Positions 30,044-38,264 of a stretch of DNA of 39,862 nt are shown piece after piece. A program made the translations under genes and the position numbers. The notes under the pieces were generated by a model. The model had not been told where the DNA came from and made no database searches. It worked only from the letters and a program-made list of their open reading frames with translations. The stretch spans positions 1 to 39,862 of the forward strand of contig JASHOJ010000134.1 in assembly GCA_030041155.1 (NCBI GenBank). The letters run 5' to 3'. This DNA comes from Candidatus Binataceae bacterium. Lineage in GTDB: Bacteria; Desulfobacterota; Binatia; Binatales; Binataceae. Position 1 is the first letter of the stretch. Every line of letters starts with the position of its first letter.

Positions 30044-31285
30044 ATGACAAAGGCATCAGAGGACAAAAAAGCGGACATTTCGAGGGTCGCGGACCGTCAT
30101 GAGCCGGTCACCGCGATGGAGCCGCTTCTCATCGGAGAGGACTCCCCCCGGCGGGGGCAGCTCACGGATCTTGCGGTCGAACTCGCGGGTAAATCAGCCG
30201 GCTTCCGCCGCAGTCTGCCGCCGGGCATGCTCTCCGCGCTCGCCGATCTCGTGCGTTCGATGAACTGCTACTACAGCAATCTGATCGAGGGGCACGATAC
30301 GCATCCCATCGATATCGAGCGCGCGCTGAGGGACGATTACAGCGCCGATCCCAAGAAGCGCGATCTTCAGCTCGAAGCCAAGGCGCATATAGCCGTCCAG
30401 CGCTGGATCGATGAAGGGTTTTTCCGAAGCCGCGCCGTGACGGCGGACGGCATCCGCGAAATCCACCGCCGCTTCTGCGATCTGCTGCCCGACGATATGC
30501 TTTGGGTGGAAGAGCCCGACACCCATAAACGCTTGCCGGTAGTGCCGGGAGAACTGCGCCGACGTGACGTGCGCGTGGGACGGCATATTCCCGTCAGCCC
30601 TGGTGCCGTACCGCGGTTCCTTGCGCATTTCGAGAAGGTGTATAGCCGTGTCGGCAGGACCGACGCCATCCTTGCGTCGGCGGCGGCGCATCACCGGCTC
30701 TTGTGGATTCACCCCTTCCTCGACGGCAACGGCCGCGTAACGCGGCTCATGTCGCACGCGATGTTATTGGAAACGCTCGACACGGGCGCCGTATGGTCGG
30801 TCGCGCGCGGTCTCGCCCGTAATGAAACGGCCTATAAGGGCCATCTCGCCGAGTGCGATCTTCCGCGCCGGAACGATCTCGACGGGCGCGGCAATCTCAG
30901 CGAGGAAGCGCTCGCCTCCTTTACGCGTTTCTTCCTTGAGACCTGCCTCGACCAAGTCACCTTCATGGAAGGCTTGATGCAGCCTGAGCGGCTGCGCGCG
31001 CGCATTCTGCTCTGGGCTGAAGAAGAAACACGCCTGAACAAGCTGCCGCCGCGAGCAGGCAGCCTGATCGAAGCGCTGCTCTATCGAGGCGAGTTGCCGC
31101 GCGGCGATGTCGCTGGAATCCTCGGCCTTACCTCCCGCCATGCGCGCCGCATCGTCTCGGCATTGATCGAACGGGGCGTATTCGTATCGAAGGGGCCGCG
31201 CGATCCGCTGCACCTTGCCTTTCCCGCCGCGCTCGCTTCGCGCTGGCTGCCGGGACTCTTTCCGGAGCAAACGACCGATGAATGA
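30044..31285 (+). CDS. Fic-family protein (class II AMPylator-like)
   Basis: 413 residues. The Fic signature HPFLDGNGRVTR is at 223-234, with all catalytic residues present. An inhibitory helix motif SNLIEG (78-83) lies N-terminal to it, which makes this class II Fic (self-inhibited through the motif's Glu82). The C-terminal 80 residues form a winged-helix domain (GDVAGILGLTSRHARRIVSALIERGV). Fic enzymes transfer AMP or other phosphate-containing groups to proteins; the target is unknown. It starts 166 bases after the patatin gene with its own weak ribosome site and is convergent with the recombinase. It may be an independent regulator or a phage-defence toxin. Confidence 0.85.
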   Translation: MTKASEDKKADISRVADRHEPVTAMEPLLIGEDSPRRGQLTDLAVELAGKSAGFRRSLPPGMLSALADLVRSMNCYYSNLIEGHDTHPIDIERALRDDYSADPKKRDLQLEAKAHIAVQRWIDEGFFRSRAVTADGIREIHRRFCDLLPDDMLWVEEPDTHKRLPVVPGELRRRDVRVGRHIPVSPGAVPRFLAHFEKVYSRVGRTDAILASAAAHHRLLWIHPFLDGNGRVTRLMSHAMLLETLDTGAVWSVARGLARNETAYKGHLAECDLPRRNDLDGRGNLSEEALASFTRFFLETCLDQVTFMEGLMQPERLRARILLWAEEETRLNKLPPRAGSLIEALLYRGELPRGDVAGILGLTSRHARRIVSALIERGVFVSKGPRDPLHLAFPAALASRWLPGLFPEQTTDE

Positions 31286-31302
31286 CCACAAGCCTGCAGG
31301 GG

Positions 31303-31899
31303 CTACCTGGAAAATATCGGTGTAGTGGTAATTTTCTCCTTGAAGTGGCCGTTGCAAATCCTTGAAATCGTCGAAGCGCTCACATGATAGGACCGAGCCA
31401 CGGCGCGCTGGCTTTCGCCGCCTGCAAGCCGCTCGCGGGCTGCCTGTTTTTCGCAAACCGATAGCTTCGGTTTGCGACCGAATTTGACGCCGTTGGCCCT
31501 GGCGCGTTCGCGGCCAGCCGTCGTCCGCCGGATAATGTCCTCGCGCGTCTTGCGGGCGATGTAGCCGACCAGGGCCGCCAGCACTTCGCCAAGTTCATGG
31601 GTCGTGTCCGCCCACGGTTCGGCAAGCGACTTGTATGCCGCGCCCCGCGTCGTGATGTCGTTGAGGATGCTGAGGGTCTTGAACGGTCCTCCCCTTGTCA
31701 GGCGATCGAGCGCGCTGACGATCACCACGTCGCCCGGCCGGAGCGTGCGCAGCATGCGCTTCAGCTCGCGGCGCTGATCCTTGACGCCGCTTTCCTTCTC
31801 GCAAAAGACACGCTCGCATCCCTCCGCGCGTAGCTGCGCCAGCTGGAGGTCCAACTCCTGGCCGCAAGTGCTGACGCGTGCGTAGCCGTAAATCGTCAT
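31303..31899 (-). CDS. small serine recombinase (resolvase/invertase)
   Basis: 198 residues from ATG 31899. The catalytic Ser is S10 in YGYARVST, and the arginines in SALDRLTRGG (R66, R69) complete the active site. A C-terminal HTH follows (ESQRAVARSYHVSASTISRI). Such enzymes act at res-type sites near their own gene. A longer in-frame start (31965) adds a peptide encoded within a repeat (TGCATAAATC), so I prefer 31899. The stop lies 17 bases from the convergent Fic stop. It could resolve cointegrates of a Tn3-like transposon or invert a segment; no transposase is present. Confidence 0.87.
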   Translation of the reverse strand: MTIYGYARVSTCGQELDLQLAQLRAEGCERVFCEKESGVKDQRRELKRMLRTLRPGDVVIVSALDRLTRGGPFKTLSILNDITTRGAAYKSLAEPWADTTHELGEVLAALVGYIARKTREDIIRRTTAGRERARANGVKFGRKPKLSVCEKQAARERLAGGESQRAVARSYHVSASTISRICNGHFKEKITTTPIFSR

Positions 31900-31937
31900 A
31901 GAAATCTTTCGGCGCGGCTCGGCCGCCAGCAGCGCCC

Positions 31938-32100
31938 GGGCGTGCATAAATCCTGACTTTTGCAAGAGCGATTTTTCCTAGGTCGCGCGACGAGGATCGC
32001 CGCCCCGCCCTAAGCGATCCATGCGAAACCTTGGGACTGTCCCGGAAAGTCTAGTTTTACCGAGTATGTTCACCCGACTTTATCGGGCCATGCATAAATC
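31938..32100. repeat. direct repeat next to the recombinase start (possible res site)
   Basis: CGGGC plus TGCATAAATC occurs at 31938-31952 and again at 32084-32100, in the same direction, 145 bases apart, followed in both by GA/TTT-type words. Serine recombinases use res sites made of several binding blocks just upstream of the gene, so this stretch may be the res site. The sequence of the two copies differs after TGCATAAATC. Confidence 0.4.
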
Positions 32101-32117
32101 AGGATTTTCGGTACGGT

Positions 32118-32146
32118 GCGGCCCTTCATCCACTCGGAAGGGCCGC
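32118..32146. repeat. perfect 9-base hairpin in a gene-free stretch
   Basis: GCGGCCCTT / AAGGGCCGC with an 11-base loop. The region 32147-32372 contains no gene I can support; it also holds an 18-base perfect palindrome CAGCGCAGC/GCTGCGCTG near 32251-32268. No T-run follows, so terminator function is doubtful. Confidence 0.45.
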
Positions 32147-32372
32147 ATTGATGAGCGCGGGTCGGACTCTGACTGGACTCCCGGGCGCGGCGGCATTCCC
32201 GCTTGGCTTCAAGGCCCTCTCCACCGCCTTCCTCGACAAGAAAAACGGGTCAGCGCAGCGCTGCGCTGCCCGCAACGTGCGACGTCCCCTGCAATCGTCC
32301 CAGATAAGACCCTGATCAATGCGGGCCGGATTTTCCATCCAAAATCGTCCAACCTAAAACAGAGTTCAGTTG

Positions 32373-33023
32373 ATGAGCTACTCAATCCTTACCCGGCTTG
32401 GATCAGCGACGGTCTTCGTCGCTGCGCTTAGCTGCTTTTACGCGACCTCAAGCTCCAGCGCGGAATTGCTTGTGTCGCCAACCGGGGAGCAGATGTGCCT
32501 ACTCTACTATCGGGTGCTGCATGCGCCGCCGCCGCTCGACGATTTTGCCAAGCAGGCGGCGTCGGTCCAGCGGGCGAATGAATTCGACAAGACGGCGCAG
32601 GAGGCCGCCGAGCGCAGTCGCTTGGTGGCCGCGCTCGACACGCTGGCGGACGTAAAATTCCTTCGCATCAATATTGCGATGTCGTTCAGCGAGTACGACA
32701 CGAGCCTTGGCGAGTACACGCTGAGCGGCTTCGGCGCGAATGATTACGTCTCGTTCAACTGCTTCGGAAACCATCACGTCGACCTACGCATCGATAATTC
32801 TCCTTACGCGCAATCCTGGACTTTGAGTCCAGCCGCTGCTGCGCAGGTTCTTAAGCGGAATCACGGAATGCGCAACATCATCGCGGTCAGCAAGATCGAG
32901 GTGACCGGGGCGGAGGCCGCCGACAACGGTGGGCACGTTCTGGTCGGAAAGGCCCGTGAGGTCCAGATCATCGGCCAATACACCAACGCGCCGCTTGGAA
33001 GCTTCGCCGTACCCGAAAAATAA
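32373..33023 (+). CDS. exported hypothetical protein
   Basis: 216 residues from ATG 32373. A signal peptide is clear (basic start, hydrophobic core TVFVAALSCF, small-residue stretch ending SSSSA). The mature part is alpha/beta (FLRINIAMSFSEYDTSLGEYTLSGF, then VSFNCFGNHHVDLRID, then RNIIAVSKIEVTGAEA) with a likely secreted role. I do not recognise the family. It lies 14 bases before a second exported protein, so the two are probably co-transcribed. Confidence 0.65.
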   Translation: MSYSILTRLGSATVFVAALSCFYATSSSSAELLVSPTGEQMCLLYYRVLHAPPPLDDFAKQAASVQRANEFDKTAQEAAERSRLVAALDTLADVKFLRINIAMSFSEYDTSLGEYTLSGFGANDYVSFNCFGNHHVDLRIDNSPYAQSWTLSPAAAAQVLKRNHGMRNIIAVSKIEVTGAEAADNGGHVLVGKAREVQIIGQYTNAPLGSFAVPEK

Positions 33024-33037
33024 TCCAGGAGAGTGTC

Positions 33038-34117
33038 ATGAAGCGATTCTCGGTCGCGCTGGCCGCTACTTGCGTAGCCGCCTTGAGCTTCGGCGGTCCG
33101 CGCGCGACGGCACAGAACGCGGCGCCACAACTTGATGTCGTCGGTCTCAAGCTTGGGATGACCGTCCAGCAAGCGGAAGACGCACTCAAACAGCACGAGC
33201 CGAACATCAAGATCATGACGCTTTACGCCACGGAGGATCCGGCATCCATCTCGACGTGGGGAGGCTATGGCCGTGCAACCATAGAAGATGATTCATCGCT
33301 CAAATTTCCAGTTCGCGATTCAAGGATCAAGGCGATCGTAGGACTCAGGGCCGGTGTTCTCACGCACGCGCTGGATGTGAAGGGAAATGAAATTTCCAAT
33401 TCCGATACGCCGATCTATTCGGTCCAAGGGGAGTGGTTCCATCTGAACTTCACTCCTTCGGACGAGGGAGGACGGCTTTACGCGATTGGCAGGGCGGTCG
33501 AGTATGGATTGGCCCCGAATGGGATTCCCGCCGGGCCGACCGTGGACGCCCTCAACCAGGAAATCATTGAGAAATATGGCGCACCCTCTTATCACGCCGG
33601 ACCTCTCGGTTCTCCCACTAATTTTGAGCGATGGGGTTACGACATCCGCGGGCGACTCCTTTCGAGCAATAGCGCGGATTTTCGGCGATGTTTGCCGCCG
33701 ATCGAGTTTCCCGCGCTGAATTTTCACATCAACGGAACTACAATGGGGGGACGGGGCTATGAGGGCTTAACGTTGAAAGACTATAACGATGCTTTCAGGG
33801 ATGTGGATGGATTTACGCTCGATAATAGCCGCAGGCGGAAGTTGACCACGATGTCCGAGATAATCCAGAATGGCCTTGCGCCCAGCTTTACTGGCGGCAA
33901 CACCGCGTATCGCGAGCGATTCCGAAAATGCGGCGCGCTGCTCGAAACCTCGTTCGGCTTCTCCGGTCCGCCGAGCGATAGGCGCGTCGATTTATTCATA
34001 ACCAGACTGAGCGACCAGAACGCGGTTTATTTCGACAATGGCATCGAGACGTATCTGCGCGCGAAGCTCTCGCGAGTTAACGGCCCCGCTCCGGCCACCG
34101 CAAAGACAAAGCTGTGA
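33038..34117 (+). CDS. exported hypothetical protein, second of the pair
   Basis: 359 residues; AGGAGAG precedes the ATG. A signal peptide (RFSVALAATCVAALSFGG) ends near ATAQ. The mature part has two repeated-looking regions with LKLGMTVQQAEDALKQHEP near the start, a motif like the beta-alpha unit of lipoprotein-associated SmpA/BamE-like domains. The rest is soluble (IPAGPTVDALNQEIIEKYGAPSYH is again of the same shape). Family otherwise not recognised. It follows the previous exported gene and precedes a lipoprotein gene, so this may be one envelope operon. Confidence 0.65.
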   Translation: MKRFSVALAATCVAALSFGGPRATAQNAAPQLDVVGLKLGMTVQQAEDALKQHEPNIKIMTLYATEDPASISTWGGYGRATIEDDSSLKFPVRDSRIKAIVGLRAGVLTHALDVKGNEISNSDTPIYSVQGEWFHLNFTPSDEGGRLYAIGRAVEYGLAPNGIPAGPTVDALNQEIIEKYGAPSYHAGPLGSPTNFERWGYDIRGRLLSSNSADFRRCLPPIEFPALNFHINGTTMGGRGYEGLTLKDYNDAFRDVDGFTLDNSRRRKLTTMSEIIQNGLAPSFTGGNTAYRERFRKCGALLETSFGFSGPPSDRRVDLFITRLSDQNAVYFDNGIETYLRAKLSRVNGPAPATAKTKL

Positions 34118-34220
34118 GCCAAGGATGAGGCAACGACAAAGAAAAACTCATCCGGCACCATCGCGCGGACGCAACGCGACTCAATAAGCCGAAACTCTAA
34201 CTCAACCCCCGGATAGTCAC

Positions 34221-34601
34221 ATGCAAAGTCAATTGCTGCGCACGGTTGCCGTGGCGGCCGTGGCGCTCGCTCTGTCTTCGTGCAAATCGGTAGACGCTAA
34301 GCGCGAAGATATCGTCAGGTGCACGGGCTTTTCCCTGGCACTGATCAATCTTCGATCGGGCTCCCCGCTGGAACAGTCGACCGAAGCGGCCCTGGCGAAG
34401 CTTGGCATTACCGCTAACGATACAATCCCCCTTGGCGGCGCGGCGCAAAAATACGCCTCGGCAATGGAGCCAGCCAGGGTGACAAGACTATCCCAAGAGG
34501 GGGCGTCTATCGCGACGGGCTTGATTCAGAAGAATGATGCCAGTGGCATCGCAGACTACCTGAATGGCTGTGTCGCGACATATAAAGACCTTGGCAGCTA
34601 A
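34221..34601 (+). CDS. small lipoprotein
   Basis: 126 residues with a classic lipoprotein signal: hydrophobic core AVAAVALAL followed by lipobox LSSC. After cleavage the Cys would be acylated and the protein anchored in the inner or outer membrane. The mature part is helical with two further cysteines (RCTGF and NGCVATY). No enzyme motif. It is the last of three plus-strand envelope-type genes. Confidence 0.65.
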   Translation: MQSQLLRTVAVAAVALALSSCKSVDAKREDIVRCTGFSLALINLRSGSPLEQSTEAALAKLGITANDTIPLGGAAQKYASAMEPARVTRLSQEGASIATGLIQKNDASGIADYLNGCVATYKDLGS

Positions 34602-34719
34602 AGGGAGCGCCGTTGGCATGGCAGGGGGTTGCGCTCCCGGATCGAAGCGGTGCTTGCGTCGTCTGGACAGAAGCGAGAACATCATCCTTCCTCTCGGGGC
34701 CTTCGGGGAAGCGCGCCGC

Positions 34720-35004
34720 ATGACACCGCGACGCAAACGATCAACTGTCGCACGGCGTTCACCGGATAAAATGCTGGGCCAAGCAGCAATGGCGTTGGGC
34801 GTCCTGGAGGGCACGCTGCTCGACATAAGAGAGGGCCTTGAATCGGTGAGAGGCGTCTTCTTTCTGAGCAGGCCAAACCTACTACAGGCGATCGACGAAC
34901 TCCTCTATGTATCCGGCGAGCTTCACAGTACGCGCTGTCAGATCGGCGAAGCGCGAACTGGCATTAGGCGGAGTCGCTCGCTGTCCCGCTCGAAACCAAA
35001 ATGA
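34720..35004 (+). CDS. hypothetical basic helical protein
   Basis: 94 residues from ATG 34720 (GGGGAAG six bases upstream); longer in-frame starts at 34618 and 34564 are possible. A strongly basic N-terminus (TPRRKRSTVARRSPDK) precedes a helical region (LGQAAMALGVLEGTLLDIREGLES) and another basic tail. Family not recognised. The upstream part of this frame overlaps the lipoprotein end and probably is not coding. Confidence 0.45.
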   Translation: MTPRRKRSTVARRSPDKMLGQAAMALGVLEGTLLDIREGLESVRGVFFLSRPNLLQAIDELLYVSGELHSTRCQIGEARTGIRRSRSLSRSKPK

Positions 35005-35055
35005 GCCTGCCCACCGGGCTTATTCGTTGAAAACCCAGCATTTTCCAGCCTTTAA

Positions 35056-35097
35056 TTGATTATACCCAATTTGGGGCCTATAATGCCCAAAATGGGG
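35056..35097 (+). promoter_or_regulatory. sigma70-type promoter with two CCCAA-TTGGG-like operators
   Basis: A -35 box TTGATT (35056-35061) and a -10 box TATAAT (35079-35084) are exactly 17 bases apart. Two palindromic boxes CCCAATTTGGGG (35065-35076) and CCCAAAATGGGG (35086-35097) lie with centres 21 bases apart, two helical turns, one between the promoter boxes and one at the start of transcription. The first ATG follows five bases later. This is a typical autoregulated antitoxin promoter. Confidence 0.75.
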
Positions 35098-35102
35098 TCG
35101 AT

Positions 35103-35792
35103 ATGACCGAGGCCGCAAGTTTATCGAACGCACTGTTCTCGAAGGTGCAGCAACGGGTGCTGGCGCTTATCTTCGGCAATCCTGAGCGAAGCTTCTATAC
35201 CTCGGAGATCGTTCGGAGCGTGCATTCCGGGACCGGCGCCGTCGAACGCGAATTGGCGCGCCTTGAGCAAAGTGGTCTGGTCTCGGTCGCGCGGATCGGC
35301 AACCAGAAGCATTACCGGGCCAACCGCGATGCGCCCATTTTCGAGGAATTGAGAGGCATCATCCTCAAGACCGTCGGGCTGACCGATCCGCTCCGGCGGT
35401 CTCTGGCAGGATATGCCGGTAAGATTCGTGCGGCCTTCGTCTATGGCTCGATCGCCAAAGGTTCGGATACGGCCCGCAGCGATATCGATGTCATGGTGAT
35501 CGGCGATGACCTGACCTACACCGATCTGTACGCAGGTTTGCAAAGGGCTGAGAAAGTTTTGCACCGGACTGTAAATCCGACCTTCCTCTCCTTCGACGAA
35601 TGGCAGCGCAAGCGCGCTACCAAAGATTCCGTCATTGCAAAAATCAACGCTCAGCCTAAGCTTTTCGTCGTTGGATCGGAAAACGACTTGAAGCATGAGC
35701 AAAGTGGAACTCGAAAATCTCGTAAAGATCGGCCAGCTCAAGCGCGAGCCGCCAACGCGCGCCGAATTCAACGGCATGGTCAGCGGCGCTAG
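35103..35792 (+). CDS. MNT-type nucleotidyltransferase antitoxin with N-terminal winged helix
   Basis: 229 residues. The N-terminal 75 form a winged helix (VLALIFGNPERSFYTSEIVRSVHSGTGAVERELARLEQ), which would bind the operators upstream. The MNT domain has GSIAKGSDTARSDIDVMV (115-132; GS, then the two Asp residues of the metal site). In HEPN/MNT systems the MNT protein neutralises the HEPN ribonuclease by AMP transfer. The last 40 or so residues run past the usual C-terminus (about LFVVGSENDL) and overlap the next gene by 98 bases; the tail is basic and looks like read-through after loss of a stop. Confidence 0.82.
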   Translation: MTEAASLSNALFSKVQQRVLALIFGNPERSFYTSEIVRSVHSGTGAVERELARLEQSGLVSVARIGNQKHYRANRDAPIFEELRGIILKTVGLTDPLRRSLAGYAGKIRAAFVYGSIAKGSDTARSDIDVMVIGDDLTYTDLYAGLQRAEKVLHRTVNPTFLSFDEWQRKRATKDSVIAKINAQPKLFVVGSENDLKHEQSGTRKSRKDRPAQARAANARRIQRHGQRR

Positions 35793-36123
35793 GAAGCGCC
35801 TGGCCGATGCCGGGAATGAAAGCCTTTCCGCCGAGAGCCGCTTCGATTTGGCGTACGGCGCGGCGCATGGTTTCGCCCTCGCGGCGCTCCGGCTGAAAGG
35901 CTACCGGTCGGAAAACCGCTTTGCGGTCTTTCAGGCGCTCGCGCACACGGTCGAAGGCTTGGACCCGACAGCAATCCGGATTTTTGGCAAGAGCCATAAT
36001 GAGCGCAACCTCGCCGAATATGCGGGCCGTACCGAAGTCGATGAGCGGCTTCTCGGCGAATTGATCTGCCGCACGATCGAGCTTCAGAAAGCGGTGTTCG
36101 CTCTGAAGCCGCCCGCCCATTAG
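35695..36123 (+). CDS. HEPN-like toxin partner of the MNT protein
   Basis: 142 residues, starting inside the 3' end of the MNT gene. Helical throughout with the HEPN-type pattern: a first helix pair (SRFDLAYGAAHGFALAALRLKGYR), then FAVFQALAHTV, then HNERNLAEYAG and a final long helix. HEPN proteins of this kind cleave RNA; the usual Rx4-6H catalytic motif is not clear here, so activity is uncertain. Gene order and overlap with the MNT gene strongly support the pair. The start ATG 35695 gives a compact protein. Confidence 0.7.
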   Translation: MSKVELENLVKIGQLKREPPTRAEFNGMVSGARKRLADAGNESLSAESRFDLAYGAAHGFALAALRLKGYRSENRFAVFQALAHTVEGLDPTAIRIFGKSHNERNLAEYAGRTEVDERLLGELICRTIELQKAVFALKPPAH

Positions 36124-36241
36124 GAAGAAGTTTATGCGGTCACAACGGTTTCAAAATATTCCGCATCACCTGGAACGTGGCTCGAATTTCTTCTGGAGTA
36201 TCAATGCAAAGAGTTCTAAACGTATCCAAGAACCGCAGCCA

Positions 36242-36343
36242 TTACAGCGCTGCGGTAAAAAAATCAGGCTGCGCTTTGTCGAAAAGATTGTGTCCGGTGT
36301 TTCCGGTTTCGTCGACGAATGCATAAAGCGCTTCGCAGCCCTT
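36242..36343 (-). pseudogene. DUF3800-type protein, N-terminal remnant
   Basis: In minus-strand frame the stretch reads YAFVDETGNTGHNLFDKAQPDF, the start signature of DUF3800 proteins (acidic residue in VDE/TGNTG). The frame ends at TAA 36242-36244, about 35 residues in, while the family is normally 200 residues or more. The sequence after the stop is not recognisable in any frame. A decayed remnant is the best reading. Such proteins occur in phage and mobile-element defence loci. Confidence 0.5.
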
Positions 36344-36690
36344 TGGGCTCCGCAGCCGGCGCGGTGCATCGGCTGGGAGCAGCACCGTGCCTGCGCCCAA
36401 GACCAGTCCCTTCGGCGCGATTCTGGGCACGGAGCTGATGGGCGCGTAACGTTCAAACGCGCGCGATCCGCCGCGGTACTGATGATCCAGCACGGCTCGC
36501 CTCCACTCGCAAATGTCAGAAAAGGCTGCTGATGGCGGGCGCCGTTATGGCAAGTTCCCGCCTGACCGCCCCTCACCCGTCAGGCTATTCAGCGTGACCG
36601 CGCGCCTAGCCACACTTTCGCTCGTTTCGGCCCGCATGAGACGCGCTCTTCACGTGCAATCCGTCTGCTGAGTGTTTTGAGGGGCTCACC

Positions 36691-36855
36691 ATGATGGGCG
36701 ATCCTGCTTCCGTTCTTATCGCTTTCGACCGCCTGTGCGGCCAGGTCGCGCTGGCGCTGCAGCAGTCGCAGCCGCAGATCTACGTCGGGATCACGCTGGC
36801 CGCCGTGTTGGCGGTTCTGCTGTTTCCGCCAAAGGACGATCCGGACCAGATTTGA
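36691..36855 (+). CDS. 54-residue single-pass membrane protein
   Basis: ATGATG at 36691 with GAGGGG at good distance. The product has a soluble N-terminus (DPASVLIAFDRLCGQVALAL), one membrane helix (YVGITLAAVLAVLLF) and a short acidic tail. Too short for standard gene calls. It is followed about 110 bases later by a DUF1328 gene; both are small inner-membrane proteins, suggesting chromosomal DNA of a rhizobial type. Confidence 0.5.
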   Translation: MMGDPASVLIAFDRLCGQVALALQQSQPQIYVGITLAAVLAVLLFPPKDDPDQI

Positions 36856-36966
36856 AGGCGTGCGCCGTCATCAAGGGCCCGCGGCGCCGGAACCGCCGGG
36901 CAAATTTAAGGAACCGCCGCGCCCTGTCGTGAGTTGTCTGCGCGACAACCGTCAGGGAGCGCGCCC

Positions 36967-37146
36967 ATGCTGAGCCTCGTCGTTACGCTTTTGATCATCG
37001 CGCTGATCGCCGCCATCCTGGGTTTCGGCGGGATTGCCGGCGCCGCGGTGGGCATCGCGAAGATCGTATTTTTTGTCGCCATCGTGCTGTTTCTCATCTC
37101 GCTCATTGCGGGAGGTTTTCGTGGTGGCTTTGGCCGGCGCTTATAG
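36967..37146 (+). CDS. DUF1328 family membrane protein
   Basis: 59 residues from ATG 36967 (AGGGAG upstream). Two hydrophobic helices ([18 protein letters not shown] and [19 protein letters not shown]) and a short basic end match the DUF1328/YtjA family of small inner-membrane proteins, whose role is unknown. A longer in-frame start at 36934 is not supported by a ribosome site. Confidence 0.8.
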   Translation: MLSLVVTLLIIALIAAILGFGGIAGAAVGIAKIVFFVAIVLFLISLIAGGFRGGFGRRL

Positions 37147-37293
37147 CTGAGGCGCTGCTGCAGCCCCGATGGCGTGCAGCGCGGATTGTAGCCGCGCCGC
37201 ATTGATTACAGCCGCGTCCTCGCCCGCAAATGGTTTGGGGCGTGGCTGCGGCGGCTCTATTTTTCCGGTGCTTGAGACCTGCTCATTACTCGC

Positions 37294-37623
37294 TTATTGA
37301 AAGTGCGAGAGGATCGCGGTGACGAGCCATTTGATGGCCGCCTCCACGATCCAGCCCAGCAACACGACGCTGGCAAATCCAATCGACGCCCACGTCATCA
37401 GCTTGGATCGCGCCAACTCGAGCGCGGCGACAGTCGGCCGTATGGTTTCAATCGACGCCGCATGCTTGTCGAGTTTTTGTGCGAGATCGCGCAGCGCCGC
37501 GCGCTGGTCGGCGTAGCGCTCGTCCTGCAGCCGCTGATTATCGGCAATGCGGCGCTGGATATCGGCGACACTGGCGCGCAGCCGGCCGATCGCTTCGCTG
37601 ATATCGTCGAGTTTCCCAGGCAT
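37294..37623 (-). CDS. DUF1515-like protein: coiled coil with one membrane helix
   Basis: 109 residues with GAAGG before the ATG at 37621-37623. A long coiled coil (ISEAIGRLRASVADIQRRIADNQRLQ, then ALRDLAQKLDKH) is followed by one hydrophobic helix (WASIGFASVVLLGWIVEAAI). It matches the shape of DUF1515 proteins in Rhizobiales. It heads, in gene order, a minus-strand set of small proteins and a lysozyme, which resembles a phage lysis cassette. Confidence 0.6.
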   Translation of the reverse strand: MPGKLDDISEAIGRLRASVADIQRRIADNQRLQDERYADQRAALRDLAQKLDKHAASIETIRPTVAALELARSKLMTWASIGFASVVLLGWIVEAAIKWLVTAILSHFQ

Positions 37624-37769
37624 CAGGTAACCTTCGCGTTATCTCTTGAGGCGGCCGACATGATTCGTGCAATGCTGTGGCACGGATAGCGGCTGCGCTG
37701 CCGGCGCAAGATCAACAATGATCTTCGCCAGCAGCGTCGGCGCAACGATCCGGGCCGGAGCCTGTATCG

Positions 37770-37976
37770 CTAGCCCGGAATGATGGTCCAACCGGACGCG
37801 ACCAAGCTGATGGCCGTCGCCTGGTTGTTACTGTACCAGGTCGTCGTCATGGTCTTGTTCTTGAAATCAAGGCCCTGCTGCGACGAGCCGACGTGCAGCA
37901 GTTGCGTCAAGGTCGTGGCTAAGCCGGTGTTGCCGGACTGAAGCGCGGTGTTGATTGCGGTGATAGCTTCGTTCAT
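37770..37976 (-). CDS. small hypothetical protein
   Basis: 68 residues starting at ATG 37974-37976, with GGAG ten bases upstream. Rich in Thr, Gln and Asn (MNEAITAINTALQSGN, then LTQLLHVGSSQQGLDF). No membrane helix. Family not recognised. Same strand and size class as the neighbouring holin-like and DUF1515-like genes. Confidence 0.55.
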   Translation of the reverse strand: MNEAITAINTALQSGNTGLATTLTQLLHVGSSQQGLDFKNKTMTTTWYSNNQATAISLVASGWTIIPG

Positions 37977-38057
37977 GTCGATTGGCTCCGAGGGAATTGA
38001 GATTGCCCGGCAGCCCTAGTCCCTCATGCTAGCGAGCCGGGTACGTTCAGAAGCGTT

Positions 38058-38243
38058 TTATTTGCTGTTCGCGTCTTTTGCGGCGACAAGACCAAAGCCG
38101 GCGAGAATGGTCACGATGTCCGTTTCGATCGAGCCGGACCCGATGCTGCCGGCTGAAAGATGGCTCGCGATGTCGCCAAGTGCGGTCAAGATCGTCGCCG
38201 CACCGGCAAGAGTGGTCTTCCAGTTGGTCAAGACAGAGTTCAT
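38058..38243 (-). CDS. small holin-like protein
   Basis: 61 residues with AAGGAG eight bases before the ATG at 38241-38243. It begins MNSVLTNWKTTLAGAATILTALGDIA and contains a second hydrophobic part (IVTILAGFGLVAA), the shape of small phage holin-type proteins. It lies 21 bases after the end of the lysozyme gene, which supports a lysis-cassette reading. Confidence 0.6.
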   Translation of the reverse strand: MNSVLTNWKTTLAGAATILTALGDIASHLSAGSIGSGSIETDIVTILAGFGLVAAKDANSK

Positions 38244-38264
38244 GCGGAGCTCCTTTGGCTGGGA

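Noticed and set aside
32251..32268. 18-base palindrome CAGCGCAGC/GCTGCGCTG
   Set aside because: A simple GCTGC repeat; chance palindromes of this sort are common in high-GC DNA.
36166..36576. 136-codon minus-strand open frame over the DUF3800 remnant
   Set aside because: The recognisable signature lies in another frame; this one is a shadow.
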